Origin: Lumbricus terrestris
Lineage: Eukaryota > Annelida > Clitellata > Crassiclitellata > Lumbricidae
Length of the DNA stretch: 64,000 nt
Direction of reading: 5' to 3'
Assembly: GCA_949752735.1 (NCBI GenBank)
Contig: OX457053.1
Coordinates: forward strand, 8,485,243-8,549,242
Within the stretch, counting starts at the first letter, position 1; every line of letters starts with the position of its first letter. The notes under the pieces were generated by a model. It was not told the origin of the DNA, made no database searches, and saw nothing but the letters and a program-made list of their open reading frames with translations. A program made the position numbers and the translations under genes. Below, one piece after another: positions 23,072 to 33,124 of the stretch.

Positions 23072-25453
23072 TCAGTAAAGCTTGTAGCGCTTTCGTAAGG
23101 TGTACGCCAGCTGCGACCCCATCTCCTGCGACAGTTTATTCCACCCAGCATTCCCGAGCGTCGAACGAATCTCGTGGATCAGCGACTGCAAGGACTTCTG
23201 AAGGTCTTCGTCCGACATGGTGTTGAGCGCGGCCGCCACGAGAAACTGCAGCCAGAACTCGGCGGGGATCTTGTCAACAACGAGCGTGATAATGGAGCAG
23301 ACGTTCTTGAAGATTTCGATCTTCTCCAGCTCGCGTGGAAATGGCGTCTGCAGCAACGAGCACAAGTGCAGGAAGACATCCTCTTTGACGATGACGCCAA
23401 CCGTCTGCTTTGGCCACAGGGCGCACATGTTCGTTAGGGCCCAGGCGGCGTTGATGATGCAGCCGGGGTGGCCGTCCGTCCTCTTGAATATTTTTATCAG
23501 GTCGTCGACGAGGTTGAAGAGCTTCTCCTTGTTCGATGTTTTGTCCTTAGCGATGAAAACCAAGGCCCAGAGGGCATTGTTCACAACCTCGTCGGTGCGA
23601 GAGACTTGTGCGGTGTTCGGAAAGCCACGTACCTTCGACGAGGAAATTGCGATCTTTTCTCCGATGATCTCGACGAAGCTGTCCAGTTTCGGGTCGGTGG
23701 GTTCAGTCGCGTACTGCGCCAGGTGACCGAGAAGTGCAAGTGCGCTCTGATGAGTCTTGTTGTGCAGCGACGAGTTTGATAATATACCATGCAGAATGCC
23801 GACGACGTTATGCTCATTGGCATGCGTGAACGCGTCAGCACCCTGTCCGTCGAACGTGGCACTCAGCAGGTCGAGACAGGCGACTAGGTGGCCCGTCACG
23901 ATATCCATGGACTTCACATCGCCCTGTTCTTCCTTACAGGAAGCTGCTATGCTGTCCATGTGTGCAGCTGCCTTGGTGAAGATCTCCGGTGTGTACGGCA
24001 CGAAGAGCGACTTTGAGAAGCTTGCGATGACGCACAACGTTTGGCAGAGTCGGACGATGCTGACATCGTCGTCCGACTGCGTTGACGCGTCTCCCTTCCA
24101 CTCCAGCTGCTTCCACTGTCGCATCACCGGATCAAGGAGTCGATCGACGTCCTTCGCTTCCAGCACGGACGCGGTTCTTCCGAAGAGATGTCCGATGCAT
24201 TCGAAGTAAACGCTTCGGCTTTCTCCACTCATGACCTTGTCCGCGCGAACGAGGGACTCAACGACCTTGCTCAGGTAGGGACTGATGTCGGTGCTGGCGT
24301 ACGCAAGAATGGTCGCCAGGCTCCGTATCGCGATGCTTCGAACCTCGTGACAGTCGTCCTTTAGGAGGTTTGCGGTGGAACGAAGCACCTTTGCCAGCGG
24401 ATCCTTCATTCCCTTAATGTCGAGGTTGACAAAGTGCGGCATTGCGAAGCAGGCGATGGAACGGACGAGAGGTTTCGGATGGGAGAAGCACTCCAAGATC
24501 TGGGCCACCAACGTCGGACAGATTTCTCGCATCGACGGAGGGATTCCAACCGCCTCCGTGAAGGCGCTCAGCGCGAGGATGGACGTCTCGACCTCCCTCC
24601 AGTTCTCGCTGCGTATCCACTTCTCCAGGTAGGGCTTAAACACCGGAACGGCCTCCGTCTGGAAGATTCGACAGACGTTCTCGAATCCGAGCGCGGCGTA
24701 GTTGCGGATGTTGGAGAATTTCTCGATTTCCGGCGTCATCGGAACCTGGTGGGAATTCTCGGCGGTCGTTGATCCGTGTTGTTCGAGAAAGGCGGAGTGC
24801 GGCTCACGGTAGATCATGCAGTTGAGCAGACTTGGAACGAGCACCTGGAGTTTAGCGAGAACGGGACGAAGCCACGCCTGGAGAACTGCATGCGGAACCG
24901 GAGGAGCGGAGAGCTTAGCCCAGAACTCGCAGCCTGCCACGGCCTGTTCCACCCGATCACTAGCGGTCCACCGAACAAGAAAGTCGCTGATCAACTTGAA
25001 ATGCTTTGTAAGAAGATCCGGATAGGAAGACTGCAGTAGTGAGACAATACTGCTCAGTCCTCTCTGGTACTTCATCGAAAGACGAGAATTCTCCTCTTTG
25101 TCGTCACTTTCCGCAACTTTTTGTAGCATCACAGTCCCCTGTGAAAGTGCCTTACACAGTTCCTCGGCGAATGCTTTCATTGCCTGATTGCCACAGTGCA
25201 GCTGTCCAAGCAGTGTTGTCACTGCCTCAGTGCGTACCTTCAGGTCCCTGTTGTCTAGCATCTTAATGCACTTCGGAATTATCAGACCGCACTGGTCGGG
25301 CTCAAGAATCGTCACAGACAGATTCAGCTCGGACAAAATCTTCAGCAGGTCTTCATCCACATCTTCGTCATCAGCTTCTTCTTCTTCTTCGTCTTTGTCA
25401 TTTCTCTTCGATGACCGTTTTGTTGCGTTGGCACTGCTGCGACGTCTGGACAT
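23072..25453 (-). CDS. Transportin (karyopherin beta-2)-like protein, intronless
   Basis: A single open frame of 793 residues. The ATG at 25453 is chosen because the frame only opens further to a GTG at 25468 and then to a TGA. Family members import nuclear cargo. Similarity to transportin-1/2 is spread along the length: GCEFWAKLS near residue 175, VPSLLNCM, LVRSIACF, SALALLGHL, VNNALWAL, INAAWALTNM and a C-terminal GNAGWNKLSQEMGSQL ending. It differs in two ways. It is about 100 residues shorter than transportin-1 (about 890), chiefly at the N-terminus where RanGTP binds. The acidic loop that follows the CEFW region in transportin-1 is replaced by a non-acidic segment (residues about 219-248), while an acidic run (DEEEEEADDEDVDED) sits at residues about 21-35. 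The lack of introns and raised GC suggest a retrogene; the frame is intact. A divergent importin-beta relative is the alternative. Confidence 0.85.
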   Translation of the reverse strand: MSRRRSSANATKRSSKRNDKDEEEEEADDEDVDEDLLKILSELNLSVTILEPDQCGLIIPKCIKMLDNRDLKVRTEAVTTLLGQLHCGNQAMKAFAEELCKALSQGTVMLQKVAESDDKEENSRLSMKYQRGLSSIVSLLQSSYPDLLTKHFKLISDFLVRWTASDRVEQAVAGCEFWAKLSAPPVPHAVLQAWLRPVLAKLQVLVPSLLNCMIYREPHSAFLEQHGSTTAENSHQVPMTPEIEKFSNIRNYAALGFENVCRIFQTEAVPVFKPYLEKWIRSENWREVETSILALSAFTEAVGIPPSMREICPTLVAQILECFSHPKPLVRSIACFAMPHFVNLDIKGMKDPLAKVLRSTANLLKDDCHEVRSIAIRSLATILAYASTDISPYLSKVVESLVRADKVMSGESRSVYFECIGHLFGRTASVLEAKDVDRLLDPVMRQWKQLEWKGDASTQSDDDVSIVRLCQTLCVIASFSKSLFVPYTPEIFTKAAAHMDSIAASCKEEQGDVKSMDIVTGHLVACLDLLSATFDGQGADAFTHANEHNVVGILHGILSNSSLHNKTHQSALALLGHLAQYATEPTDPKLDSFVEIIGEKIAISSSKVRGFPNTAQVSRTDEVVNNALWALVFIAKDKTSNKEKLFNLVDDLIKIFKRTDGHPGCIINAAWALTNMCALWPKQTVGVIVKEDVFLHLCSLLQTPFPRELEKIEIFKNVCSIITLVVDKIPAEFWLQFLVAAALNTMSDEDLQKSLQSLIHEIRSTLGNAGWNKLSQEMGSQLAYTLRKRYKLY

Positions 25454-26040
25454 TGCAGTATCGGTCACTAGGCAGATGTTCTCACGCGTAAAGAGTTGCC
25501 TCGTATGACGACATCATTCGGATCTAAATCAGCAAAAGAAAAGGTTGTAAGGCCTGGTGTATCAGTATCACAGAGAAAATGATGAACATTCCGCACAGAG
25601 ATTCCCAAATGTCTGAATTTTTTTCACTCTTTGCCTGTCTGCCATTCATAATCATAATCTCAAAACTTCTAATGAGCGCAACTCGAATGCCAAGAGTGTG
25701 GCACCAGTTTATTCACGAGCGCTGCTTTGAGTCAAAATGGTTGTCACATGGGTTGTTCATAGGTGATAAGTTACTCTGATATATTTTCTAGCATACATAA
25801 AACCGAAAATCGTAAAGCCAGATAAACTTCTATTTTACGTCATGCAACGAGCCATCTTCATCACAGCAACCCAGAGGTGTGTTTGTGATTACTGTACCAC
25901 CTCAAAATTACACAATTCCACATCTCGCTATTTCCCCACAGGTCCTCCATTCAAAACTGAAAACATTGTTTTTGTCACAGATTCTACCCTGATCCCTCCT
26001 CTTCTCATCACATCCCTCGCCATTTCAACTCTAAACATAA
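25454..26040. other. Gene-free stretch upstream of the transportin-like gene
   Basis: Holds the 5' flank of the intronless gene. A TTTAG at about 25523 (minus) could be the acceptor of a 5' UTR intron. No other coding signal is visible; 25905-26040 may be worn LINE sequence. Confidence 0.4.
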
Positions 26041-26340
26041 TTCATTCATTCATTCATTTCAAGAATTTATATAGCGCATCTTCTAGAAGTCCACTCAGAG
26101 GCGCTCCCAGTCCAACCACGGTGGAACAAACAAGTTTTAAGGAGTCTGTAAAACACTGAGGAGTTAACCTAATGTAACAGGCGCATCTCCAACGGGTGTC
26201 TATTCCAGACAGATGGACCTATAGGCCTAACTGAGAAAGCACGACGCTGACAGGATGAGGTTTCAACACGCGGGGCCAAAAGCCTCCAGCTAGAGGCAGA
26301 GCGAATGGCTCTGCGAGCCAGGTCCCGTAACCTATCGATT
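26041..26340 (-). mobile_element. LINE 3' end fragment
   Basis: Starts with ATTCATTCATTC and TTTATATAGCGCATCTTC...CTCAGAGGCGCTCCC (reverse of the common tail). It continues with the same body as 36302-36600. Confidence 0.6.
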
Positions 26341-26632
26341 TTTTTTATTAAGCGCCTGTGAATACGCTGGTTCCCGTCGGCTTCCTGAGACTTCGCTTTT
26401 GTGGGCGCTGTAGAAGTTTCGAGATTACGGTTACGATTACGACTACCACCGATGTTTTCAGCGTTTAACTGTTAAAAGATACTTCATTTACAACTACGTC
26501 AGTAACTGAATGTAGCAGTAAAAATTATCCGTGTCGTACAAATGATTATAGACAGCAAAAACAAGTTTACACGAAATGGATAAATCACAAACATCCGAGA
26601 TAACAACTCAACAACTTAAAAGCCGGCCATTG

Positions 26633-26647
26633 GGTAACCATGGTAAT
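26633..26647. promoter_or_regulatory. X-box-like (RFX) palindrome between the transportin-like gene and IPK
   Basis: GGTAACCATGGTAAT matches the RFX X-box layout (half-site, AT spacer, half-site), with one departure from GTTnCC-nn-GGTAAC in the right half. It lies about 0.6 kb upstream of the IPK ATG and 1.2 kb upstream of the transportin-like ATG. Which gene it serves, if any, is not shown. Confidence 0.45.
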
Positions 26648-27251
26648 CAGAGAAATATCAGCTCCGCAGAAAAGAAATAACTTTACTTAGTAAACAAGAT
26701 ATAAAATTGTACAACTCTCGAGTAGTCTGAGACAATTTAGAACTTGAAGTCGCAATTACACAGACTTTTACACTCAAAGCCGTGAACATCAGCAAAAGAG
26801 TGGATATGAAAATTCCTTAATTAAATTCAACATTTTATTCTTATTATGAAGTCTCTGTTGGGCTTGCAGCGAACTGGTTACTAATTTACTCAAAATATTT
26901 TGTACGTACATTTACCCTCATTCAGAGATGTCGCCCCCAACTTCAGATTTCGATTCTAATGCTAAAGATTATGTTTTGAATAAACATCATTATTCGTAAA
27001 TCTGCTCTCATAAAATGTAATTAATTGAATGCTTTTTGTGTGAACATGATGGCAATTTTTTCCAGAACCCGCTTACCGTCCAAAAACTTGCTGTACAACG
27101 ATGTTAATAAATGAGTTTCCAATCCTGAATATTAACGGCCCTTGGACAGCACGAGAAGATTGAGAACCATTCAACCATGTATGATTCAGATGTAATTTAT
27201 AGGCCTAAGTTCTCTTCGTTTTTGCGACTGTAGCCTAGGTTTTTTTGGTGA

Positions 27252-30200
27252 ATGTCTCAGCTAGACTTTGTCGTCAAAGTCGGGGGTGGTGCAATAACAA
27301 ATAAGAACGCCCTAGAAACCACACGGCCAGATGTTATTCGTGCAGTTTCAGGTGTTCTTGCTCAATGCTACAGAGCAGGCATGCGTTTCATAGTGGCACA
27401 CGGTGCAGGGTCAGTGTTTTGTTACGGGATCAGATGGGAGCGGGAAAATAAAATAATCCAAGCTTTTATATCATCTGATACAGTGCTTGGCATCAACAGA
27501 TCCTAGCTACCTTGAAGAAATATTGCAAGCAAAGATTAAGTGTGTCTGTGACTAAATTCATATGGTGTAATCTATGGACCTACAGGCATACAGGGTGCGC
27601 CAACCCCCCCTATTTTAGTTGCCAATACCTTGACCAAAAGTAAGAATTTCGAAATGAACTTTTACATTGTTAAAGGCAATTCATATTTACACATGATGGC
27701 CAGATTTCATCAAAATATTTCAAACAGAACAAAAGTTATACCACTTTTAGGTCAAGATATTGGCAAAAAACCTAAAGGGTCTTTTTTGGCGCACCCTGTA
27801 CATGCATAACATGGTTCATACTTTAGCATGACGAATGTACTTAAAGCGACTGATAAGCCAATACAGCGCATTGTTGAAGTATTAAGTTGTGATTATGCCA
27901 GTACGAAGGATGTCGCAGTAAATCAAGACAGCCGGATTAGCCAATCAAGCCGGAAGGACAAAGGTATCTGGTTTCTGATTGGGCAGGTATCACCATTGTG
28001 GTAATAGGCAAACCTGCCTAAATCATTAATGTGTTTGTTGAATTACATGAAGTCAAATGCAACATAAACTTGTGGGCCAAACAGTTGCATTGTGTGACAA
28101 AGGTGACAAGGTCGACAAACTTGAAAAGAATGAATTTATTTTACTGGTGTAAAGTTACAAAGGAGAGAACATCTTTTTTGGTGTGTTTAATGGCAGTCTA
28201 TTTTCTGCAAGCACAGACCGATCTTGGAGATTGTTAATGATTGATTGAAATGGCTTAGGTAGGCTAATACATGCGTTGCTGAGTACTTCGATTTCTTTGG
28301 TTTTAAGATCTTTTGGCCACCATCAGTGTAAGGAATATCACGTCAACGATGGCTTCAGAAACGTCGACAGCGATGAAGTTGCGCAGCAGAGGAAGATTGG
28401 GCTTTCACTCGGTCGAGCTTCTGTTAACCAGGTTCAACATGTTTATTTAATTATTCTTTAAAAGGATTATCTCTAGAATTCTGTTGTTTGCATGGCAGCT
28501 CTGTGCTTGATGGGCGCTGTAGAAAGTCTTGCACAGTGCACTGCGACCATCAAATTCTATCTGGATGTTACGGCTGGCGCTTCTCCATTTTTCTGCACTG
28601 ACGTATTGTTGAGACGTTATCCAGGACATTGAAAATGACAAATCTTATCTTTTACACACTGTGTAATATTGCACTGCGAATTTGAAAAGCTGAAGTGCAG
28701 CTGTTTGCTGGTCATCTACTACTTGTGGCATTTCACAGATTTTAATTAACCAGTTAGTTTAGTTAGTGTATTAAAAAATACTGTGAGCAGACAGAAAATT
28801 AAAATATATTTTTTGCAGGACTTCGTTAAAATATAGAATGTCTGAAAATAGTTTATATTTACTGAAACTCTCAATTTGTGGTGGCAAAAATCATTTACAA
28901 CACATGTTAGCATTATGTTGAGTTTCAGTACATTTTTGCAATGTTTTAAAATTATTTCTTTGCTCATTGGCCTTTTGATTAATTAATTTAAAGTAGTTTC
29001 TTTAATATTGTTTCTGTTTGTTTGTTTAGTTAAGCCTTATTTTCATCAACGAGCTGATTAAAAATGGAGTACCGGCAGTACTGGTTCCTGTAAGTATGTT
29101 TAGCTATTTTGTTTCTAAACTAATCGGACATTATGACAATCTTTGGTTATGAATTCAGACGGTACAAGGAATTGTAACATCAGTAGCAGCTATGAACATA
29201 ATGACTAAGTTGACTATGCAGTGATGTCATCAAGTTACAACCAACTCATTGAGTCATTGTGTGTCTTTTGAGATATTTTAAATTGAAATTTAATACGTGT
29301 AACTGATACTGACATTCGTTAACGCTGAAACCATTTTCTTTCCTGATTATGAATCTATCATTTTGACTTTTAATCGTTTATTTCTCTTCTGAAACTGTCA
29401 TAATAATCGGTTCTGCCAAGTGTTTCGAAGAAGTACAAAGTTACAAATTCTTTTTATAATAATACTAATGATAAATTATTAGTAGTAGCAGCCTCTCATC
29501 GACAGTGGTTGTAATAATGATAATTAAGTATAATAATGATAATTCAATGATATCAGTAATAATAATCGTACCAGTCCAGTGGTTCCCGACCTTTTTTTGA
29601 CTTTAGGGCCACTTTATCTAAGTTGGATGTCACAAGGGCCACTTTTTGTTAGCTGAAGGGCATTAGGGGGGGGCCACAAGCTAAAATTTAATTAACTAAA
29701 CGCATGTAACATTGTTATAATTGAATCAAAATTGAATTATTGACCTTATTTATAGACATCAAAATGGAAAAAAATTGCAATAGAAAATAATTGTGTTCTA
29801 TTCTATTCAAATTGTCAAATTTTTCATATGTTTTTGGTAAATAATTTGAGAGAAGAGGGACATTTTTTAGACCTGGTGGGCCACTTTTGGCCCGTGGGCC
29901 ACTGATTGGGAACCACTGTACTAGTCATAAATGATAATTAATGCCATGCATATTTCTGATGGTTTAGTGGGAGAATATTCCCGAACAGAGGTCGAGAATT
30001 CTGCTCGTTTCATGCAGAATTGCTCACATATTATAGATGAAAAGCATGACTTAACTTCACGTGACGTTGTTTTTGTCAGACATTTCCATCTTGGTGGACA
30101 GACAACGGAAAAGTAGTTGAGTCGGATTTTGATGTAATCGAACACGCGTTGGCCGAACGCTTTGTGCCCGTGATGTCGGGTGATGTTGTCTTTGATCGTA

Positions 30201-32066
30201 CGAAGGGTTGCAATGTTCTCAGTTCTGATGTTCTCCTGCAGGTAAGTGAAGACTCTGTCGCCTGTCTGTGCTGTGTGATATGAATTCCTGGGATTAAAAT
30301 GTGGTAATTAATTATTTGGTTAGCTGATTTATTTTGGCCATTGAAAGAAGCTTTAATGGCCAGTGGAAAAGAACTGTGAACGGCCAAATTATGGAAATTA
30401 AATATTTGCTTACACTTTGTTCTGAATAATCTTGTACCGGTAAATTGAAATAGGAAAATGCATATTAATTATTTGGTAATTAATTATTTGGTTAGCTGTT
30501 TTATTTTGGCCATTGAAAGAAGCTTTAATGGCCAGTGGAAAAGAACTGTGAACGGCCAAATTATGGAAATTAAATATTTGCTTACACTTTGTTCTGAATA
30601 ATCTGGTACCGGTAAATTGAAATAGGAAAATGCATATTAATTATTTGGTAATTAATTATTTGGTTAGCTGTTTTATTTTGGCCATTGAAAGAAGCTTTAA
30701 TGGCCATTGGAGAAGAACTGTGATCGGCCAAATTATGGACGTATTTGCATACCTTTGTTCTGAATAATCTGGTACCGGTAAATCGAAATAGGAAAATGTG
30801 TATCCGTAATTAAGAAAATGAACTGATGGTCTGTTATGATATAATTACTTCTTTTTAAAGATGTCAACGGCCACAGCAGCCAAAAGATGTCATAAAACAG
30901 CATATTGTAGCAACCCCTCAAAAACACTATAAGACTCTGAGGTGTATGAAGGAAATGATTGTCTCCTGCACATGTTTTACAAGTTTCTGGCTATGATATG
31001 CATTTAGGAAACTAACGACGTTAGTAATTTTGCACAGGTAATATGCGAGGGATTCTGCGTGAAACGAGCAATTTTCTCCATGGACTGCCGTGGAATATTC
31101 ACTCATCCACCAGATACGCCTGGTATGAGTTTATTATTGTTGCATTTATTATTACTATTGTTCGTTATTGGTATTATTATTATCATTATCATCATCACCA
31201 TTATCATCATCATCATTATTATTTTGTGATTGTATTACTGGATTGTTTTTTACCTGAGGATTTTAAAAAATCAGGGATATGTAAAATACCCCTGTGCATA
31301 ACTTCTGGCTTAGCATTTTTCAATCTCTTGCTAAATATTTTTACCGTGATCATTGTGCTTTGCCCCTCCTGTACAGCTATCTGTGGGCACCCAGTCCATG
31401 CCTTGAGACAGCAGAATGAACCACTTGACATCTACATAAGTTCTGCATGGTGGCTGGCCACAAGCAAAAATATATTACAAGTGAAACAAGACTTTTAAGC
31501 CTAGTTTCTGTTTGTTAAAATGATAGTTTCAGTTCCTTGCTCTAGAACTCCTGTGACTCGGTCTCAATAATTTTCCTCAATAATATTAGTCCTTTTCTTT
31601 AGAATGCTCTTTCTGCTTCTGTTCACTCTACACTTCTGTCTGGCAATCTTCTGTTTGTCTCTTCTCAAACCTACTTCTTCTCGCAGGGCCTTGCACACTT
31701 GGAGTGCCAAGTTCACAGTTCACCCTACTAGAGACGCTAAGTTGTAGATGATTAAATAAATACAATTCAATAGTTTATGTGATGGTTACTTCTTTAGGAG
31801 CCGAGCTGCTGCGCAAGATAATTGTTGAAGAGAATGGTTCCATATCCGTTCCACTCGAAATGAACTGCACAGTTCCTGACGTCAGTGGTGGAATTCGCTC
31901 GAAACTGGAAGCGGGTGTTCAGATTATAGTCAGCCACTGCGGTCGAATTCCCGTTTTCTACTGCTCTGCTGATTCAGACACATTTTTAAAAGTCTGTATG
32001 TTTGGCGATCCTGAAGACTGTCCAGCTACTACTTTATGTCTAGCTGCTACTGAATCTCAAGTGTAA
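27252..32066 (+). CDS. IPK: Isopentenyl phosphate kinase, six exons, complete
   Basis: Amino-acid-kinase-fold enzyme that phosphorylates isopentenyl phosphate to isopentenyl diphosphate, the last step of the archaeal-type mevalonate route. Exons: 27252-27409, 28308-28431, 29030-29089, 30080-30241, 31038-31122, 31798-32066. Total 858 nt, 285 residues, with all phases consistent and GT-AG throughout. Motifs in order: VVKVGGGAI nucleotide loop with Lys9; HGAGSFGHH across the exon 1/2 junction, with the His after GSFG (residue 57) that is diagnostic for IPK; NGVPAVLVP; VPVMSGDVVFD (about 143-153); CRGIFTHPPD; and DVSGGIRSK (about 224-231). Length is normal for the family. Introns hold a Tc1/mariner-like MITE, an hAT-like MITE and a 172-bp tandem repeat. 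Assignment by motif order; activity is inferred. Confidence 0.93.
27591..27798. mobile_element. Tc1/mariner-like MITE, 208 bp
   Basis: CAGGGTGCGCCAA and TTGGCGCACCCTG are perfect inverted termini, each flanked by TA (27589-27590 and 27799-27800). In IPK intron 1. No coding capacity. Confidence 0.85.
29577..29918. mobile_element. hAT-like MITE, family D, 342 bp
   Basis: CAGTGGTTCCCGACC and TTGGGAACCACTG are inverted termini of the type seen in Charlie-like hAT elements. Flanks TACCAGTC and TACTAGTC form an 8-bp duplication with one change. In IPK intron 3; GGGCCACTTTT motifs repeat inside. Confidence 0.8.
30305..30805. repeat. 172-bp tandem repeat, 2.9 copies, in IPK intron 4
   Basis: GGTTAGCTG anchors fall at 30318, 30490 and 30662, exactly 172 bp apart. 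Copies are nearly identical except for a short deletion in the third. Confidence 0.93.
31600..31770 (+). mobile_element. Probable LINE tail remnant
   Basis: CTTCTGTCTGGCAATCTTCTG...TTCACCCTACTAGAGACGC then AAATAAATAC. Weakly LINE-like and ends 28 bp before IPK exon 6. Confidence 0.3.
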
Positions 32067-32096
32067 AGTGATCATGACAAATTTGTAAGGCTGTGT

Positions 32097-32103
<7 letters not shown>

Positions 32104-32136
<33 letters not shown>

Positions 32137-32142
32137 GTATAT
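32104..32142. repeat. TA dinucleotide repeat
   Basis: (TA)n directly followed by a family I SINE. Confidence 0.95.
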
Positions 32143-32366
32143 CGGGCATGGTGGTGTAGGGTGGGTTCAGTGCCTACCTGAGGGTTCCAGGTTCGAATTC
32201 ACCTCAAGCCACTGTGTAGGGCCCTTGAGCAAGTCTTTCACTTGCAATTGCTCATGGGCTTCGGCATGAAACTTTGATGCAGTGTCTGCGCTGTAGTTGG
32301 GAGCGCCTTTGAGTAGGGAGCTTCAAGGAGCGCTATATAAAGCAAATGTGAGAAATAAAATAAAAT
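32143..32366 (+). mobile_element. tRNA-derived SINE, family I
   Basis: GGTGGTGTAGGG start, B box GGTTCGAATTC, GGAGCGCCTTTGAGTAGG...GCGCTATATAAAG, AAATAAAATAAAAT tail. The tail's AATAAA lies 287 bp past the IPK stop and could serve as its poly(A) signal. 32367-33124 shows no gene or clear repeat. Confidence 0.85.
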
Positions 32367-33124
32367 ATGGCCCATGTTGTTAGCATTCACTGTAATTTTT
32401 GCTTCTCACAAACAACAAGGTTAGACTTGTAAAACAGCAAACAGCAAATTCCATCTGAGATGCATGTATCATTACGTACATACACATTTAGCGTTCAGGA
32501 AAATCCAAAACCAGCAGCTGAATGTAAATTTCAATTAACAGAAATAACAGGATAATGTGCAGCACAATAACAATGTGCCACAATAGGTACATGAGAGCCT
32601 GACGACCATGACAACTAACTGTTGTACATATGATCATACTTAGCATTTCTGTACCAAACGTGCATTAACTCAACTAACTGTTGTACAGCGTACACCTGAA
32701 CAGTAGTATTGCTATTCCAAACATGTATCAGCTCTTGTGCAGATAATTGATCTTGTTCGAAAGGATTTTGTCTAGGGACCAATGTTTTGATTAATTACTT
32801 ATAACAAACTGTGTTTTCTTTCAAACTAATTTAATGCGTTGAAGCATTCTAATATTATGCTTACTTTACGTACGATTTGTTAATCAGTTACGCCTGACAG
32901 CATCGTAACGGTTGTACTTGTAACTTTTACGTACGAACGCAACAAATAAAAACTTAAAGCAGATATTTAAGCTATTTATACTCAAGAAATCAACTGGTTA
33001 GCAAAGCACATACTTTAATTAATGTTTCAGATTTAAGGTATAGTCTAAGCATATTGCCCAATATGTCTATGCATTCGTAAGTTGGTATTATTCCCCACAA
33101 ACTGATAAGAAGCAGGTTGAAAAT

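Noticed and set aside
23174..24209. Plus-strand frames opposite the transportin-like gene
   Set aside because: Shadows of the real coding strand; no family resemblance.
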